A stretch of 64,000 bases of DNA from Candidatus Neomicrothrix sp. UBA6944. GTDB lineage: Bacteria > Actinomycetota > Acidimicrobiia > Acidimicrobiales > Poriferisodalaceae. Shown here in pieces: positions 37,048 to 46,498 of the stretch. The notes under the pieces are model-generated. The model did not search any database. It had not been told where the DNA came from and saw nothing but the letters and a program-made list of their open reading frames with translations. The stretch lies in the NCBI GenBank assembly GCA_002448715.1, contig DJZU01000090.1, positions 1 to 64,000 of the forward strand, written 5' to 3'. Made by a program: the position numbers and the translations under genes. Position 1 is the stretch's first letter. Each line of letters starts with the position of its first letter.

Positions 37048-37407
37048 TCAAACGGGTTGGTTAAGTTCAATCATGTTTCCCGAGGGATCGAAGAAAAAGG
37101 TTTGACGCGCTGTCGTTCCTGGTAGCGGTTTGGGTTCCTTGACTTCAACGCCTTTTTGGCGCAGTTCGGCAACTGTGGCGTCAATGTCTTCGACGCGAAA
37201 TGCCCAATGCTGACCTTTGGGTGGTTGCCACCCTTCAACCTCGATCAGGTGAACCTCGCCACCTCCGGGTGTCTGTAGCCATCTGCCGTTAAACGGAAAA
37301 TCGGGTCGCTCGAGCGTCTTCATACCAAGCACGTCGGTGTAGAACGGCGCAGTAGCGTCGACATCAGCGCAGTTGATCGATACGTGGTGAACCGGTCCGA
37401 GTTCCAT
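37048..37407 (-). CDS. Glyoxalase/VOC family protein
   Basis: A 119-residue vicinal-oxygen-chelate protein with paired beta-alpha-beta-beta-beta modules. Likely metal ligands are the His of VHHVSINC at the N terminus, E51-region VHLIEVEGW, the His of GQHWAFRVEDID, and the terminal Glu of DPSGNMIELNQP. It could act as a glyoxalase, a dioxygenase or an isomerase. It sits nine bases from the exonuclease gene and in the same direction. Confidence 0.88.
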   Translation of the reverse strand: MELGPVHHVSINCADVDATAPFYTDVLGMKTLERPDFPFNGRWLQTPGGGEVHLIEVEGWQPPKGQHWAFRVEDIDATVAELRQKGVEVKEPKPLPGTTARQTFFFDPSGNMIELNQPV

Positions 37408-37416
37408 CTCTCTATC

Positions 37417-38298
37417 CTAGGTCCGATCGACCACGACCTTTTCGGTTCGCGAGAAAAGAGCTTCAAGGCCGTTTGTTTCGCAGAAACTTTTGAAGTTTGA
37501 AGCGGGGCCCGACCACTCAAGCGCATCGATCGTGTTCGAGACTGGGGCGTCGCTACGCACGGTTGCAATTTCTTTGAACAGCATTGCCAGATTGCGTTCT
37601 GACGCCAATGTCGAAGCCAATGAGGCCCCTGAACGTACCTGTATTTCCCATTCCTCATATCGATCAGGTATCAAGTCAATTGAGCCGTAGTGATTCAAAA
37701 TAGTGGACGACGATTTCTGTCCCCAGCCACTTAGACCCGGAAAACCATCAGCTGAGTCGCCGACAAGGGCAAGGTAGTCAGGAATGGACACAGGCGGCAC
37801 ACCGTACTTTTCGTGTACCTCTTGACTGCCCAACAGCACTTCTTTTCGTCGATCCCACTGAAATATTTTTCCGCCCACGCATTGAGCTAGATCCTTATCC
37901 GGGGTGCAAATCAAAACCTTGCTTACCCTGCGGTCATCACTAGCCATTGCCGCACCTGCCGCTAGCGCATCATCCGCCTCGAATTCCACCATCGGCCAGA
38001 GTTCTATCCCCAGTGCTCGGAGGCCTTCTTCAAGAGGATCGAACTGCTCCTCTATAAGGGGGTCAATATCTGACCCGTCTTTATAACCGGGCCACAGTTC
38101 GTTTCGAAACGAAGTAATGGTCGAATCTGTGGCGACTGCCATGTGTGTCGCTCCCACCTCGAAGAGACTCAGAACAGAATTAAGGACTCCCCTTACTGCC
38201 CCAATTTCTGAACCGTGTGGTGTTTTGCGAGAAGGCACAGCAAAGAAGTGTCGGAATAGCTCGTAAGTTCCGTCAATTAGGTGTACTTCAAAAGACAT
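37417..38298 (-). CDS. 5'-3' exonuclease, DNA polymerase I N-terminal-like
   Basis: Stand-alone flap/5' nuclease of 293 residues related to the N-terminal domain of DNA polymerase I. The acidic metal site is scattered through LIDGTYELFRHFF, VEFEADDALAAGAAM, CTPDKDLAQCV and LVGDSADGFPGLSGWGQKSSS, where the last contains the helix-3-turn-helix that contacts DNA. Similar short nucleases are common in actinobacteria and process RNA primers or flaps. It is the first gene of a pair with a VOC protein, a link without obvious meaning. Confidence 0.9.
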   Translation of the reverse strand: MSFEVHLIDGTYELFRHFFAVPSRKTPHGSEIGAVRGVLNSVLSLFEVGATHMAVATDSTITSFRNELWPGYKDGSDIDPLIEEQFDPLEEGLRALGIELWPMVEFEADDALAAGAAMASDDRRVSKVLICTPDKDLAQCVGGKIFQWDRRKEVLLGSQEVHEKYGVPPVSIPDYLALVGDSADGFPGLSGWGQKSSSTILNHYGSIDLIPDRYEEWEIQVRSGASLASTLASERNLAMLFKEIATVRSDAPVSNTIDALEWSGPASNFKSFCETNGLEALFSRTEKVVVDRT

Positions 38299-38382
38299 TT
38301 TGGTTCATCTCATTGGACTTCCATGGACCTTAGCGGTCTACTGTTAGCTCCAACGTCGATCAGTTAACCAAGGAAATACATC

Positions 38383-39918
38383 ATGAAGGTTCCTTTCACT
38401 ATCTCCGATTTTTTGTATCGAGCCGAGAACGTTTATTCAGACCGCGTTGCGCTCGTCGATGAACCCGATATGCCCGGGGGTGGCTTAGGAGAGTTAACTT
38501 GGCGCGATTTTGGGGTGAAAGTCCGCGAGCAGGCCGCAAAGCTTGACGAACTAGGGATCGGCACCGGCGAACGCGTCGCTATGGTTTCACAGAATTCTGG
38601 GCGATTGATGACGTCCTTTTGGGGTGTTTCTGGGTACGGCCGAATCTTTGTTCCAATCAACTTCCGGCTAAGCCATGACGAGATTTCCTACATCGTCGAC
38701 CACTGCGGGGCATCAATGCTGCTGGTCGACCCCTCAATGGAGGACACCTGCAAGGACATTGACGTTGAGCACTTCGTCGTGATGGGTACAGATAGCGATG
38801 ATCAGATGTATCTGCCGGGCGGCGATCCACAACCGTGGACACCGGACGAAGATGTGACCGCGACAATCAACTACACCTCCGGTACTACTGCCCGTCCGAA
38901 AGGAGTAGAGCAAACTCACCGCGCTTTATGGGTTAACGCGACGACCTTCGGTTGGCATGCCGGAGTAAGTGATAGGGACAATTATCTTCATACTTTGCCC
39001 ATGTTCCACTGCAACGGCTGGGGCATGCCGTACGCCGTCACAGGCATGGGAGGAAAGCACGTGGTGTTGCGGGAAGTACGCGGGGACGAGATTCTGAAAC
39101 GCATCGAGGAACATGACATCACCTATATGTGCGGAGCTCCGGCAGTCGTCGCAGCTGTTTTGGAGGCTGCACAAGACTGGGAGGGCGAAATTCCAGGCCG
39201 GGGTCGAGTCAGAATGGTCGTTGCAGGAGCACCTCCTCCAACTCGAACGATCGCTCGCATGGAGGAAGAGTTGGGGTGGGAGTTCATTCAGATCTACGGC
39301 CTCACTGAAACTTCACCTCTACTGACCATGAACCGCTGCCGCTCCGAATGGGATGATTTTGACTTTGAAGAAAAGGCTCGCAAGCTAAGTCGCGCTGGCG
39401 CCCCCGCAATAGGGGTAAAGATCGAAGTTGATAACCAAGGCGAGATTTTGGCTCGCTCTAACGTTGTGCTTGAGGGCTATTGGGAACAGCCGGAAGCAAC
39501 CTCCGAAGCAATCGTAGACGGCTGGTTTCACACCGGGGACGGCGGCACCATGGACGAAGAGCATCACGTAACTATTTCTGATCGAAAGAAGGACGTGATC
39601 ATTTCAGGTGGAGAAAATGTGTCTTCCATTGAGGTGGAAGATGTGATCTTCAGCCACCCAGCAATAGCCGAAGTTGCCGTTATTGGCGTACCCCATGAGA
39701 AATGGGGCGAGACGGTAAAGGCCCTTGTTGTCTTGGCCGAGAACGAAACTGCCTCAGAGCAGGATCTTATTGATTATTGCCGCGAAAAGATGGCCCACTA
39801 CAAGTGTCCAACTTCCGTTGAAATCAGGGATGAACTCGCTCGCACTGCTACTGGCAAACTCCAAAAGTTCAAGCTGCGCGCCCCATATTGGGAGGACATG
39901 GAGAAGCAAATCAACTAG
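38383..39918 (+). CDS. Fatty acyl-CoA synthetase (AMP-forming)
   Basis: ANL ligase of 511 residues for a fatty or other carboxylic acid. ATP-binding motif INYTSGTTARPKGVEQTH (from about residue 165), LPMFHCNGWGMPY, IQIYGLTETSPLL, GWFHTGDGGTMDEEHHVTISDRKKD (shown in part) and SGGENVSSIEVE, and the C-terminal lysine context RTATGKLQKFKLR. The HCNGWG motif is typical of medium/long-chain FadD-type enzymes. A good GGAAATA ribosome region precedes ATG. It stands upstream of the MerR-men operon but is separated by a promoter. Confidence 0.93.
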   Translation: MKVPFTISDFLYRAENVYSDRVALVDEPDMPGGGLGELTWRDFGVKVREQAAKLDELGIGTGERVAMVSQNSGRLMTSFWGVSGYGRIFVPINFRLSHDEISYIVDHCGASMLLVDPSMEDTCKDIDVEHFVVMGTDSDDQMYLPGGDPQPWTPDEDVTATINYTSGTTARPKGVEQTHRALWVNATTFGWHAGVSDRDNYLHTLPMFHCNGWGMPYAVTGMGGKHVVLREVRGDEILKRIEEHDITYMCGAPAVVAAVLEAAQDWEGEIPGRGRVRMVVAGAPPPTRTIARMEEELGWEFIQIYGLTETSPLLTMNRCRSEWDDFDFEEKARKLSRAGAPAIGVKIEVDNQGEILARSNVVLEGYWEQPEATSEAIVDGWFHTGDGGTMDEEHHVTISDRKKDVIISGGENVSSIEVEDVIFSHPAIAEVAVIGVPHEKWGETVKALVVLAENETASEQDLIDYCREKMAHYKCPTSVEIRDELARTATGKLQKFKLRAPYWEDMEKQIN

Positions 39919-39940
39919 CGCTCCAGCAACATTAAACGCT

Positions 39941-39983
39941 AAGAGTTATGACTCTTGGAGTAATTACTCTTAGACTGAGAGGG
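39941..39983 (+). promoter_or_regulatory. MerR-type promoter/operator with dyads
   Basis: AAGAGT-TATG-ACTCTT (39941-39956) is an inverted repeat, and ACTCTT recurs at 39966-39971 beside the palindrome AGTAATTACT (39959-39968). A plausible -35 ATGACT (39948-39953) and -10 TAGACT (39971-39976) are 17 bases apart with the palindrome between them, the classic position for a MerR operator. The -10 lies seven bases from the GTG start at 39983, suggesting a leaderless transcript. Inference from sequence pattern only. Confidence 0.5.
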
Positions 39984-40630
39984 TGCGCGTTGAACAGTTA
40001 GCCGGTGACTCCCATCTCAGCGTCGACACGATTCGTTACTACCAAAAAATTGGGATCCTTCACCCCCCTGAGCGGGAGGGGAGAGTCGCCCTATACGACG
40101 ACTCCCACACCTCAAGACTCAATGAGATCCGACAATTATCTGACGAGGGATTCAGTTTGGCGCAAATTCAACGCCTCTCAGATCCCTCACCTCATCCCCT
40201 TCTCTCTTCGCTTAACGAAGTCTCTGAATCACTCTCTTTCGGTGAGCTGGTGGCTCAGTCCGGCCTTGATGACGAAATTGTTCGGATGGCAATCGACGCG
40301 GGACTCATCCGGCCTCTCGCCACAGACGTTAACCGGTTCAATATCGACACTCTTTCGATGCTCAAAGCCGGGATCGGTTTACTTAATTCAGGCTTGCCTT
40401 TTGACGAACTCGTGCAGCTAGCCGTTCGACATGCTCAACACGTAGAAAGCGTCGCTCAAGATGCAGTTGCCCTGTTTGCTCAACACTTGACCGAGTCAAG
40501 TGACTCTTCGCAAACCGAAACCGTTGAAACCATCGTTCCCCTCGTAACAGAACTAGTAGCTCAGCACTTTCGTCAGACACTCATCGAACACGTAGGCCGT
40601 CATTTACTTGATGAGAGCAACCCAGCATGA
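39983..40630 (+). CDS. MerR family regulator with two HTH modules
   Basis: A 215-residue regulator. The N-terminal MerR winged helix is clear (MRVEQLAGDSHLSVDTIRYY then QKIGILHPPEREGRVALYDD, residues 1-45; FSLAQIQRL). A second HTH-like module follows (LSFGELVAQSGLDDEIVRMA then IDAGLIRPL, residues about 84-115; SMLKAGIGLLNSGLPFDEL), reading like a repeated MerR unit. The C terminus contains His/Glu/Gln-rich helices that may dimerise or bind an effector. Its stop overlaps the menF start in an ATGA junction, so it is probably the regulator of the menaquinone operon or co-expressed with it. Effector unknown. Confidence 0.85.
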   Translation: MRVEQLAGDSHLSVDTIRYYQKIGILHPPEREGRVALYDDSHTSRLNEIRQLSDEGFSLAQIQRLSDPSPHPLLSSLNEVSESLSFGELVAQSGLDDEIVRMAIDAGLIRPLATDVNRFNIDTLSMLKAGIGLLNSGLPFDELVQLAVRHAQHVESVAQDAVALFAQHLTESSDSSQTETVETIVPLVTELVAQHFRQTLIEHVGRHLLDESNPA

Positions 40631-41907
40631 CGACGTTGGCCGGTTCCCGCAGCCTCACACTGGTGAGAAAACAGATCGACCAACCCGTCAACTTCGCAGC
40701 CTTATGGGAAAAATCGTCTCACTACCACAAGTCCTATTGGACTATCCCTGACGAAGGGCTGGAATTCATCGCACTTGGTAGTGCTCTAAATTTCAGAACT
40801 CAAGAACGTCGAAATCGATTCGAGTCGGTTCGCGAAAGTATGGGAAACCTTCAGTTTGAACTAGTAGGGGAACCCGGTCCCGACTTATCTGCGGGAATTC
40901 TTGTCGGCGGGTTTTCCTTCAGCGATCGAGAAATTGAACGGCATCCCGACTGGACGATTTTCGGTGGTGGTGAGTTGGTTCTGCCTGAAATTTTCGTCGT
41001 TCGGTGCAACGGTTCCACATGGATCACCCATGTCGACAATGCCGCACTGCCCGACCTGAACCCTGTACTTGACCGTCATCTAGGTCAAGTATCAAAGGTA
41101 GATCACAGAAACGACAAGGCATATCTGCAACTCGTCGCTCGTGCCTTAGAAGAAATCCATAACGGAAATATGGACAAAGTGGTCACGGCAAGGTCTCTTT
41201 CACTTCCCGCGAATCTGAACTCCGCCACCCTGCTCGAAAGGCTCAAAGTTCGACACCCTTCATGCGCGACTTTCGCTATAGCTCGTGGCGACCAAGTTTT
41301 TCTAGGAAGCAGCCCAGAAACGCTCATCAAAATGAACGGGAATCAAGTGAGGACCGCGGCATTAGCGGGATCGCGACCGCGTCACGAACATCCAGGAGCT
41401 GACGCTCGTCTACGCGCTGAATTACTCGCCAGCCCTAAAGAACGCAACGAACACGACATCGTCGTCAAAGACATCATTGAATCGTTGACCAATGTTGGGG
41501 TCCGTTTAGATTCCCAGTCGCCCACTGGAGTCATGAAACTTCGCCGTATTCAACACCTCCACACCCTGATTTCTGGGCTGGTGTCGGACGACACGGACAT
41601 CCTGGATCTGATCAGAGCGCTACACCCAACCCCGGCCGTCGCTGGGTTGCCTAGGCAGACCGCTCAAGATTGGATCGACGAAAATGAATCCATGGATAGG
41701 GGCTGGTATGCGGCACCTGTGGGTTGGATGACCCCAAATGGCGAGGGCGAGTTCAGAGTCGCTTTACGTTCAGCTCTTCTAACCAGCAATGCTCTGACCT
41801 TGTTTGCCGGCGGAGGAATTGTTGACGGAGCAGAACCAGAACACGAATTAGCGGAAACGGCCACCAAATTCGAAGCTCTTTTAGGCGCTCTCGACCTGAC
41901 GCCGTAA
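40627..41907 (+). CDS. menF: Isochorismate synthase
   Basis: Converts chorismate to isochorismate, first step of classical menaquinone synthesis. Length is 426 residues. The catalytic C-terminal domain carries MDKVVTARSLSLP (general-base Lys), FLGSSPETLIKM, RTAALAGSRPRH, ELLASPKERNEHDIVV, HTLISGLV, HPTPAVAGLPRQTA and FAGGGIVDGAEPEHELAET. Its position before menD and coupling to a MerR gene favour a menaquinone rather than a siderophore role. Confidence 0.94.
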   Translation: MTTLAGSRSLTLVRKQIDQPVNFAALWEKSSHYHKSYWTIPDEGLEFIALGSALNFRTQERRNRFESVRESMGNLQFELVGEPGPDLSAGILVGGFSFSDREIERHPDWTIFGGGELVLPEIFVVRCNGSTWITHVDNAALPDLNPVLDRHLGQVSKVDHRNDKAYLQLVARALEEIHNGNMDKVVTARSLSLPANLNSATLLERLKVRHPSCATFAIARGDQVFLGSSPETLIKMNGNQVRTAALAGSRPRHEHPGADARLRAELLASPKERNEHDIVVKDIIESLTNVGVRLDSQSPTGVMKLRRIQHLHTLISGLVSDDTDILDLIRALHPTPAVAGLPRQTAQDWIDENESMDRGWYAAPVGWMTPNGEGEFRVALRSALLTSNALTLFAGGGIVDGAEPEHELAETATKFEALLGALDLTP

Positions 41908-41912
41908 CCATC

Positions 41913-43616
41913 ATGACGAGCGACCCCGTTTACAGTGCATGCGCGACGTTTGCGAACGAACTTTCCAGTCAGGGCGTCGAACACGTCGTCATTTCACCTG
42001 GTTCTAGATCAACACCTCTAACACTCACGTTTGACCAAACGGTAAACATCAGAACCTGGGTCCAGTTGGATGAACGCTCAGCTGCATTTTTTGCTTTGGG
42101 TCTTGCAAAGAAAACACAAACGCCCGTCGCCTTAATCTGCACTTCTGGAACCGCTGCCACCAATTATCTTCCAGCAGTAGTTGAAGCAAACTGGTCTGAG
42201 ACGCCGCTGATTGTTCTGACGGCAAACCGGCCACCAGAATTGAGAGGTTGGGGCGCCGGTCAAACGATTGATCAAACAAACATCTATGGCAGCAATGTCC
42301 GCTGGTTCGCTGAACTTCCAATCGCTAACGAAGTTGATGCCCATTGGTTCCAATTCGCTGCCGCTCGCGCTTTCCAGTCCTCTATGGGTCCACGGCCAGG
42401 GCCTGTTCACCTGGACTGGCCATTCCGAGAACCCCTGGAACCACTCAACGATGCTGTTCGTGATCAACCTTCTGATCCCATTCGGCTCAACATGGCGCCG
42501 ACTGCCCTTAGCCCAGCCAAAATCGGAGACCTCGCGCAACGCCTTCAACAAACACCGCGGGGAGTAGTGATCGCGGGGCCCATGGTTCAAGGATCTCAAT
42601 GGCGTCAAGCTGTAGAGGATTTCTGCACAAAAACCGGGTATCCGCTTTTGGCCGAGCCACTTTCTCAACTACGTATCGAGTTCGCTGACGTAACCGTTCT
42701 ACAACACCACGATCATTTGCTCCGCAGTTCGTGGTCTAAGGAGGTAGCTCCCGAGATTGTGATTCGATTGGGCGGACCGCCCACCTGCAAAGCTCTGAAG
42801 AAGTGGTTGGAGCATCATCGCTCCCCCATGATCATGTTTGACCCATCGAACAGTTGGGCAGATCCAAGTTTTACAACCTCAGAAATACTGAACGTTGGTA
42901 ATGAAGCACTTCACGCCATAGCCGAAATCATCGACCCAACTATGCGTGATCTTCAATGGCAGAAAACATGGCGTTCTGCAAATGATCAGGCATCAACGGC
43001 CATCAACAACATCCTTAACAGTGAACCCCTTTTGCAAGCTGCTGTTGCTCGTGAACTTGGTCGTCATCTCCCAACAGACCATTTGCTTTATGTTTCTAAC
43101 TCCATGCCGGTGCGAGATATCGACAGTTTTATGGAACCTCATTCCGACTCCCTCCATGTCATCGGTAACCGAGGAGCAAGCGGTATTGACGGCGTGATCT
43201 CCAGCGCTGCAGGCGCAGCCGCAAGCGGTCAACCCACCACTCTTTTAATAGGAGATTTAGCATTTCAACACGACATAGGAGGGCTAATCGCTGCCAGGAG
43301 TCTCGATATCACCCTGACTGTCGTGGTCTTGGACGACCAAGGGGGAGGAGTGTTTAGTCATCTACCAATAGCTCAGGTAACGGACCCGGCAGTATTCGAC
43401 AAACTGTTCACAACCCCACAGCATTTACCTATCGCTGGAATCGTTGAAGCGTTGGGCATCAAATACCAAGAAGTGTCCGACGCTGCCACGTTGGCGGGCC
43501 TATTACGCGAACCACAAGGCATTCGAGTGATCAGGATCCCGATTGACTCATCCCTTGATATAGATCAACACCTACGGATCGTTCGCGCAGTCGCGGATTC
43601 CATAGAGTCATTATGA
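41913..43616 (+). CDS. menD: 2-succinyl-5-enolpyruvyl-6-hydroxy-3-cyclohexene-1-carboxylate synthase
   Basis: Thiamine-diphosphate enzyme of 567 residues that joins 2-oxoglutarate to isochorismate. HVVISPGSRSTPLTL, VQLDERSAAFFALGLA (catalytic Glu) and CTSGTAATNYLPAVVEA mark the N-terminal PYR domain. The PP domain has NRGASGIDGVISSAAGAA and the TPP/Mg motif GDLAFQHDIGGL ... VVLDDQGGGVFSHLP. It is followed by menH, whose ATG overlaps its stop by four bases. Confidence 0.95.
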   Translation: MTSDPVYSACATFANELSSQGVEHVVISPGSRSTPLTLTFDQTVNIRTWVQLDERSAAFFALGLAKKTQTPVALICTSGTAATNYLPAVVEANWSETPLIVLTANRPPELRGWGAGQTIDQTNIYGSNVRWFAELPIANEVDAHWFQFAAARAFQSSMGPRPGPVHLDWPFREPLEPLNDAVRDQPSDPIRLNMAPTALSPAKIGDLAQRLQQTPRGVVIAGPMVQGSQWRQAVEDFCTKTGYPLLAEPLSQLRIEFADVTVLQHHDHLLRSSWSKEVAPEIVIRLGGPPTCKALKKWLEHHRSPMIMFDPSNSWADPSFTTSEILNVGNEALHAIAEIIDPTMRDLQWQKTWRSANDQASTAINNILNSEPLLQAAVARELGRHLPTDHLLYVSNSMPVRDIDSFMEPHSDSLHVIGNRGASGIDGVISSAAGAAASGQPTTLLIGDLAFQHDIGGLIAARSLDITLTVVVLDDQGGGVFSHLPIAQVTDPAVFDKLFTTPQHLPIAGIVEALGIKYQEVSDAATLAGLLREPQGIRVIRIPIDSSLDIDQHLRIVRAVADSIESL

Positions 43617-44416
43617 AGCTGGTCTGCAACGGCACCGCTCTAGAAGTAAACGTCGCAGGTTCTGGCGAACCTCTCTTGATTATTCACGGATTCACGGGAT
43701 CTGCGTTAGCAATGAAACCGCTATCCGCGCATTTGCCAGGGCGAAGAATACTCCCCGACCTCATTGGGCACGGCCGCAGCGAATCCCCTGTTTCTCGCGG
43801 CGCGTATCATCTCGATGCTGTCTCTCAGCAGATTTCCTCAATGCTGGAGCAGCTTGACGCGACACCAACAGCAATTGTTGGATACTCAATGGGTGGGCGG
43901 GTCGCGTTGAATTTCGCAGTAAACCACCCAGAGAAGGTCCGGTCCTTGGCGTTGATCGGCGCTTCACCGGGAATCGAGAATGACAGTGACCGTCTTAATC
44001 GGAAAGATGCCGACCATAAATTAGCTGCGTCGATTTCTCATCTAGGGGTCAAAAGATTCGTCGAATCCTGGGTCGATATGCCCATGTGGGAAAGTTTGCG
44101 AAACAAACTGACAGCGATCCAATGGCAAGAATCAATTGCCGAACGCCGAACAAATCATCCCCTCGGGCTCGCAAACAGCCTTAGAGCGAGCGGCACCGGC
44201 AGCATGAATCCGCTTCACGCGTCTCTCCACACTCTGAAAGTTCCAACCCTGCTACTCGTCGGCGAGAAGGATCATAAGTTCTTACAAATCGCTTACGACA
44301 TGTCTCTTGCACTTCCTGACGCGTCGGTTCAAGTGATCGCCGATTCTGGTCACGCAACACACCTTGAACAACCTGAAGCAACGGCAAACGCGATCATCGA
44401 GCACCTCTCGTGTTAA
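43613..44416 (+). CDS. menH: 2-succinyl-6-hydroxy-2,4-cyclohexadiene-1-carboxylate synthase
   Basis: Alpha/beta hydrolase of 267 residues that releases pyruvate from the MenD product. The oxyanion and nucleophile motifs are IIHGFTGSALAM and VGYSMGGRVALNFA (Ser), with catalytic His in DSGHATHLEQPEA and a preceding Asp in LVGEKDHKF. The operon position between menD and menC supports MenH rather than another hydrolase. It overlaps menD by four bases. Confidence 0.9.
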   Translation: MKLVCNGTALEVNVAGSGEPLLIIHGFTGSALAMKPLSAHLPGRRILPDLIGHGRSESPVSRGAYHLDAVSQQISSMLEQLDATPTAIVGYSMGGRVALNFAVNHPEKVRSLALIGASPGIENDSDRLNRKDADHKLAASISHLGVKRFVESWVDMPMWESLRNKLTAIQWQESIAERRTNHPLGLANSLRASGTGSMNPLHASLHTLKVPTLLLVGEKDHKFLQIAYDMSLALPDASVQVIADSGHATHLEQPEATANAIIEHLSC

Positions 44417-45357
44417 TAGATCTTGAAACCCGCAATCTACGGTTACGGCATCCGTTAGTCACCGCACACGGCAGCACCACACACCGACATATCATCGAAA
44501 TCACCGCGAACGACAACGGCGTTCAAGGTCAAGGGGAAGCAGCTCCGCTTCCGGGCTTCGGTCTAGAGAGCTTCGAGGAATCCCTCACAGCGCTAGAAAA
44601 TTGGGCTAAGAATCCCAAGCGTTTACCGGACTCACCAGCAGCTCGCAGTGGTGCGACTACAGCAATCGAGAATTTAGAGAAAGCCAAGTCTTCTACTTCT
44701 CCCACCAATGGCAAGATCGCAGTCCAAGCACTCATCGGATCAGCAGAAATTTCATCAATCGAATCCGAAGTTTCCGACGCATTAGAGCAGGGTTATTTAG
44801 CTATCAAGATGAAGGTGGCGGCCACCGACACAAAGACTGACATTGCCAGGATTCGCAGAGCCGCACACCTCGTTAGACCACATTCAGCACTCCGTTTAGA
44901 CGCCAACGGTGGATGGTCGTTGGACGACGCCCTCCATGTGTTGAGCGCCATCGATTCGAGCGACGTGGACTTGGTCGAAGAACCAACTGTTAACCCTCTC
45001 GATTGGCAAAAAATACGCGAGGAGACCGGCATTAAGATCGGCGCGGACGAGCAACTGACAAATGAGTTGCAGGTACACCAACTACTGCAGCATGGCGCAG
45101 CTCAAACGTTCGTCCTCAAACCTTCGGTCATAGGAGGACCTTCAGCCACGCGAAAAATCGCGGAGCTGGCGAGGAGAAACGGCGTAAATATCTTGATCTC
45201 ATCATTTCTAGATGGACCCATAGCGCTCCGCTCAGCGAGAGATCTTGCCATGGAACTAGCACCCAACGAGATTCACGGCCTGGGCACAGCGTCGCTGTTT
45301 GTCGACAAGTTCCCTGTCGATGTCGTCCCTAGCGGCGGCTTTCTTCACCGTTCCTGA
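44410..45357 (+). CDS. menC: o-Succinylbenzoate synthase
   Basis: Enolase-superfamily dehydratase of 315 residues. The catalytic residues are seen in YLAIKMKVAA (KxK), LRLDANGGW (Asp), VDLVEEPT (Glu), KIGADEQL (Asp-Glu) and FVLKPSVIGG (Lys), in the MR/MLE-like order. Start GTG 44410 overlaps the menH end by seven bases. It is the last plus-strand men gene and converges with menE 22 bases later. Confidence 0.93.
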   Translation: MLIDLETRNLRLRHPLVTAHGSTTHRHIIEITANDNGVQGQGEAAPLPGFGLESFEESLTALENWAKNPKRLPDSPAARSGATTAIENLEKAKSSTSPTNGKIAVQALIGSAEISSIESEVSDALEQGYLAIKMKVAATDTKTDIARIRRAAHLVRPHSALRLDANGGWSLDDALHVLSAIDSSDVDLVEEPTVNPLDWQKIREETGIKIGADEQLTNELQVHQLLQHGAAQTFVLKPSVIGGPSATRKIAELARRNGVNILISSFLDGPIALRSARDLAMELAPNEIHGLGTASLFVDKFPVDVVPSGGFLHRS

Positions 45358-45379
45358 AAACCAATCCACTGGCGTCTAC

Positions 45380-46480
45380 TTACAGCAGATGCCGCTGGAT
45401 TTTTCCAAGCGCTGTCTTTGGAAGCTGGTCAACATATTCCACAGCACGGGGTGCGCAGAACGCAGGCAACGAGTGCTTCACCGCTTCTCGCAGCATCTCC
45501 AAAGAAGGCGCTTCCTCACCCACCACCACCACCGCTGTGACGCTTTCCCCCCACTCTGGATCCGGGCGTCCCACAACGGCACACTCCACAACATTGGTCA
45601 CCGTTTCTAAAATTCGTTCAACCTCGACCGGCCAAACGTTCTCTCCGCCGGTGATGATCATCTCACCCATTCGTCCGAACACGCTCAACACACCTGAGCT
45701 GTCCAGGGAGCCCGAATCTCCGGTTGGATACCAGCCATCGTCTGTAAAGGGCTCCTCCCCGTTCCGGTAACACCTGAACAACATCGGGCACCGTATCTGT
45801 ACTTCGCCGTCCACTATTCGCAATTCAACATCGTTGAGAGGACGCCCGTTATAAACAATTCCACTACCAGTTTCTGTCATTCCGTATGTCGCGATGACAT
45901 TCTCCGGTCGGTGTTCAGGCACGGACGAGCCGCCTAGTAATACGCGACGGAACAATCCACTGTTAATCCGTTGCAGCGCAGTGGGAACCAGGGAGACAAG
46001 TGTTGCCCCTTCCCGACCAGCAGTCATTACCGCCTCAGCATTAAATCCATTGTGAACTTCTAATGGCGCGCCAGAATGAAGAGCCCGCATGACTACCGAA
46101 AAGCCGCCGACATGGCTTAAGGGAAGACAGGCCAGCCACTTATCGGCAGAGGGATCGACTCCGAGGAAATCGTTCGTGGCTTCCGCATTCGCCATCAGCG
46201 ATTCGTGAGTCAACACGACACCTTTCGGTCGTCCAGTACTCCCACTGGTCGCCACAACTAACGCGTCACCTGGCTCCACGGGTTTGCCTTCAAGAGGCGA
46301 TGACCCTGATGGGTCAACGACTGTCGATGCGCCCATCTGTTGGATTAGTTCCTTCTGAGTTTCTTTCGGAAGTCGTTGATCTATTGGCAATACGGCGTCG
46401 CCCTCATCCCAAACTCGTTGAATAGCGTCAACATATTGTTGGCTACCGGGCATAGATATGGCTATGAGGCGATTCACCAC
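45380..46480 (-). CDS. menE: o-Succinylbenzoate-CoA ligase
   Basis: Short ANL ligase of 366 residues, about the size of actinobacterial MenE. It activates o-succinylbenzoate to its CoA ester. Motifs: VVATSGSTGRPKGVVLTH, ATYGMTETGSGIVYNG, WYPTGDSGSLDSSG and GRMGEMIITGGENVWPVEVE, and the C-terminal Lys site PKTALGKIQRHLL. It is on the opposite strand to menFDHC and in a run with the TauE/SafE permease gene and psuG, so it is probably read from the psuG promoter or its own. Confidence 0.9.
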   Translation of the reverse strand: MVNRLIAISMPGSQQYVDAIQRVWDEGDAVLPIDQRLPKETQKELIQQMGASTVVDPSGSSPLEGKPVEPGDALVVATSGSTGRPKGVVLTHESLMANAEATNDFLGVDPSADKWLACLPLSHVGGFSVVMRALHSGAPLEVHNGFNAEAVMTAGREGATLVSLVPTALQRINSGLFRRVLLGGSSVPEHRPENVIATYGMTETGSGIVYNGRPLNDVELRIVDGEVQIRCPMLFRCYRNGEEPFTDDGWYPTGDSGSLDSSGVLSVFGRMGEMIITGGENVWPVEVERILETVTNVVECAVVGRPDPEWGESVTAVVVVGEEAPSLEMLREAVKHSLPAFCAPRAVEYVDQLPKTALGKIQRHLL

Positions 46481-46498
46481 AGAGACGTTACCGGCGTT

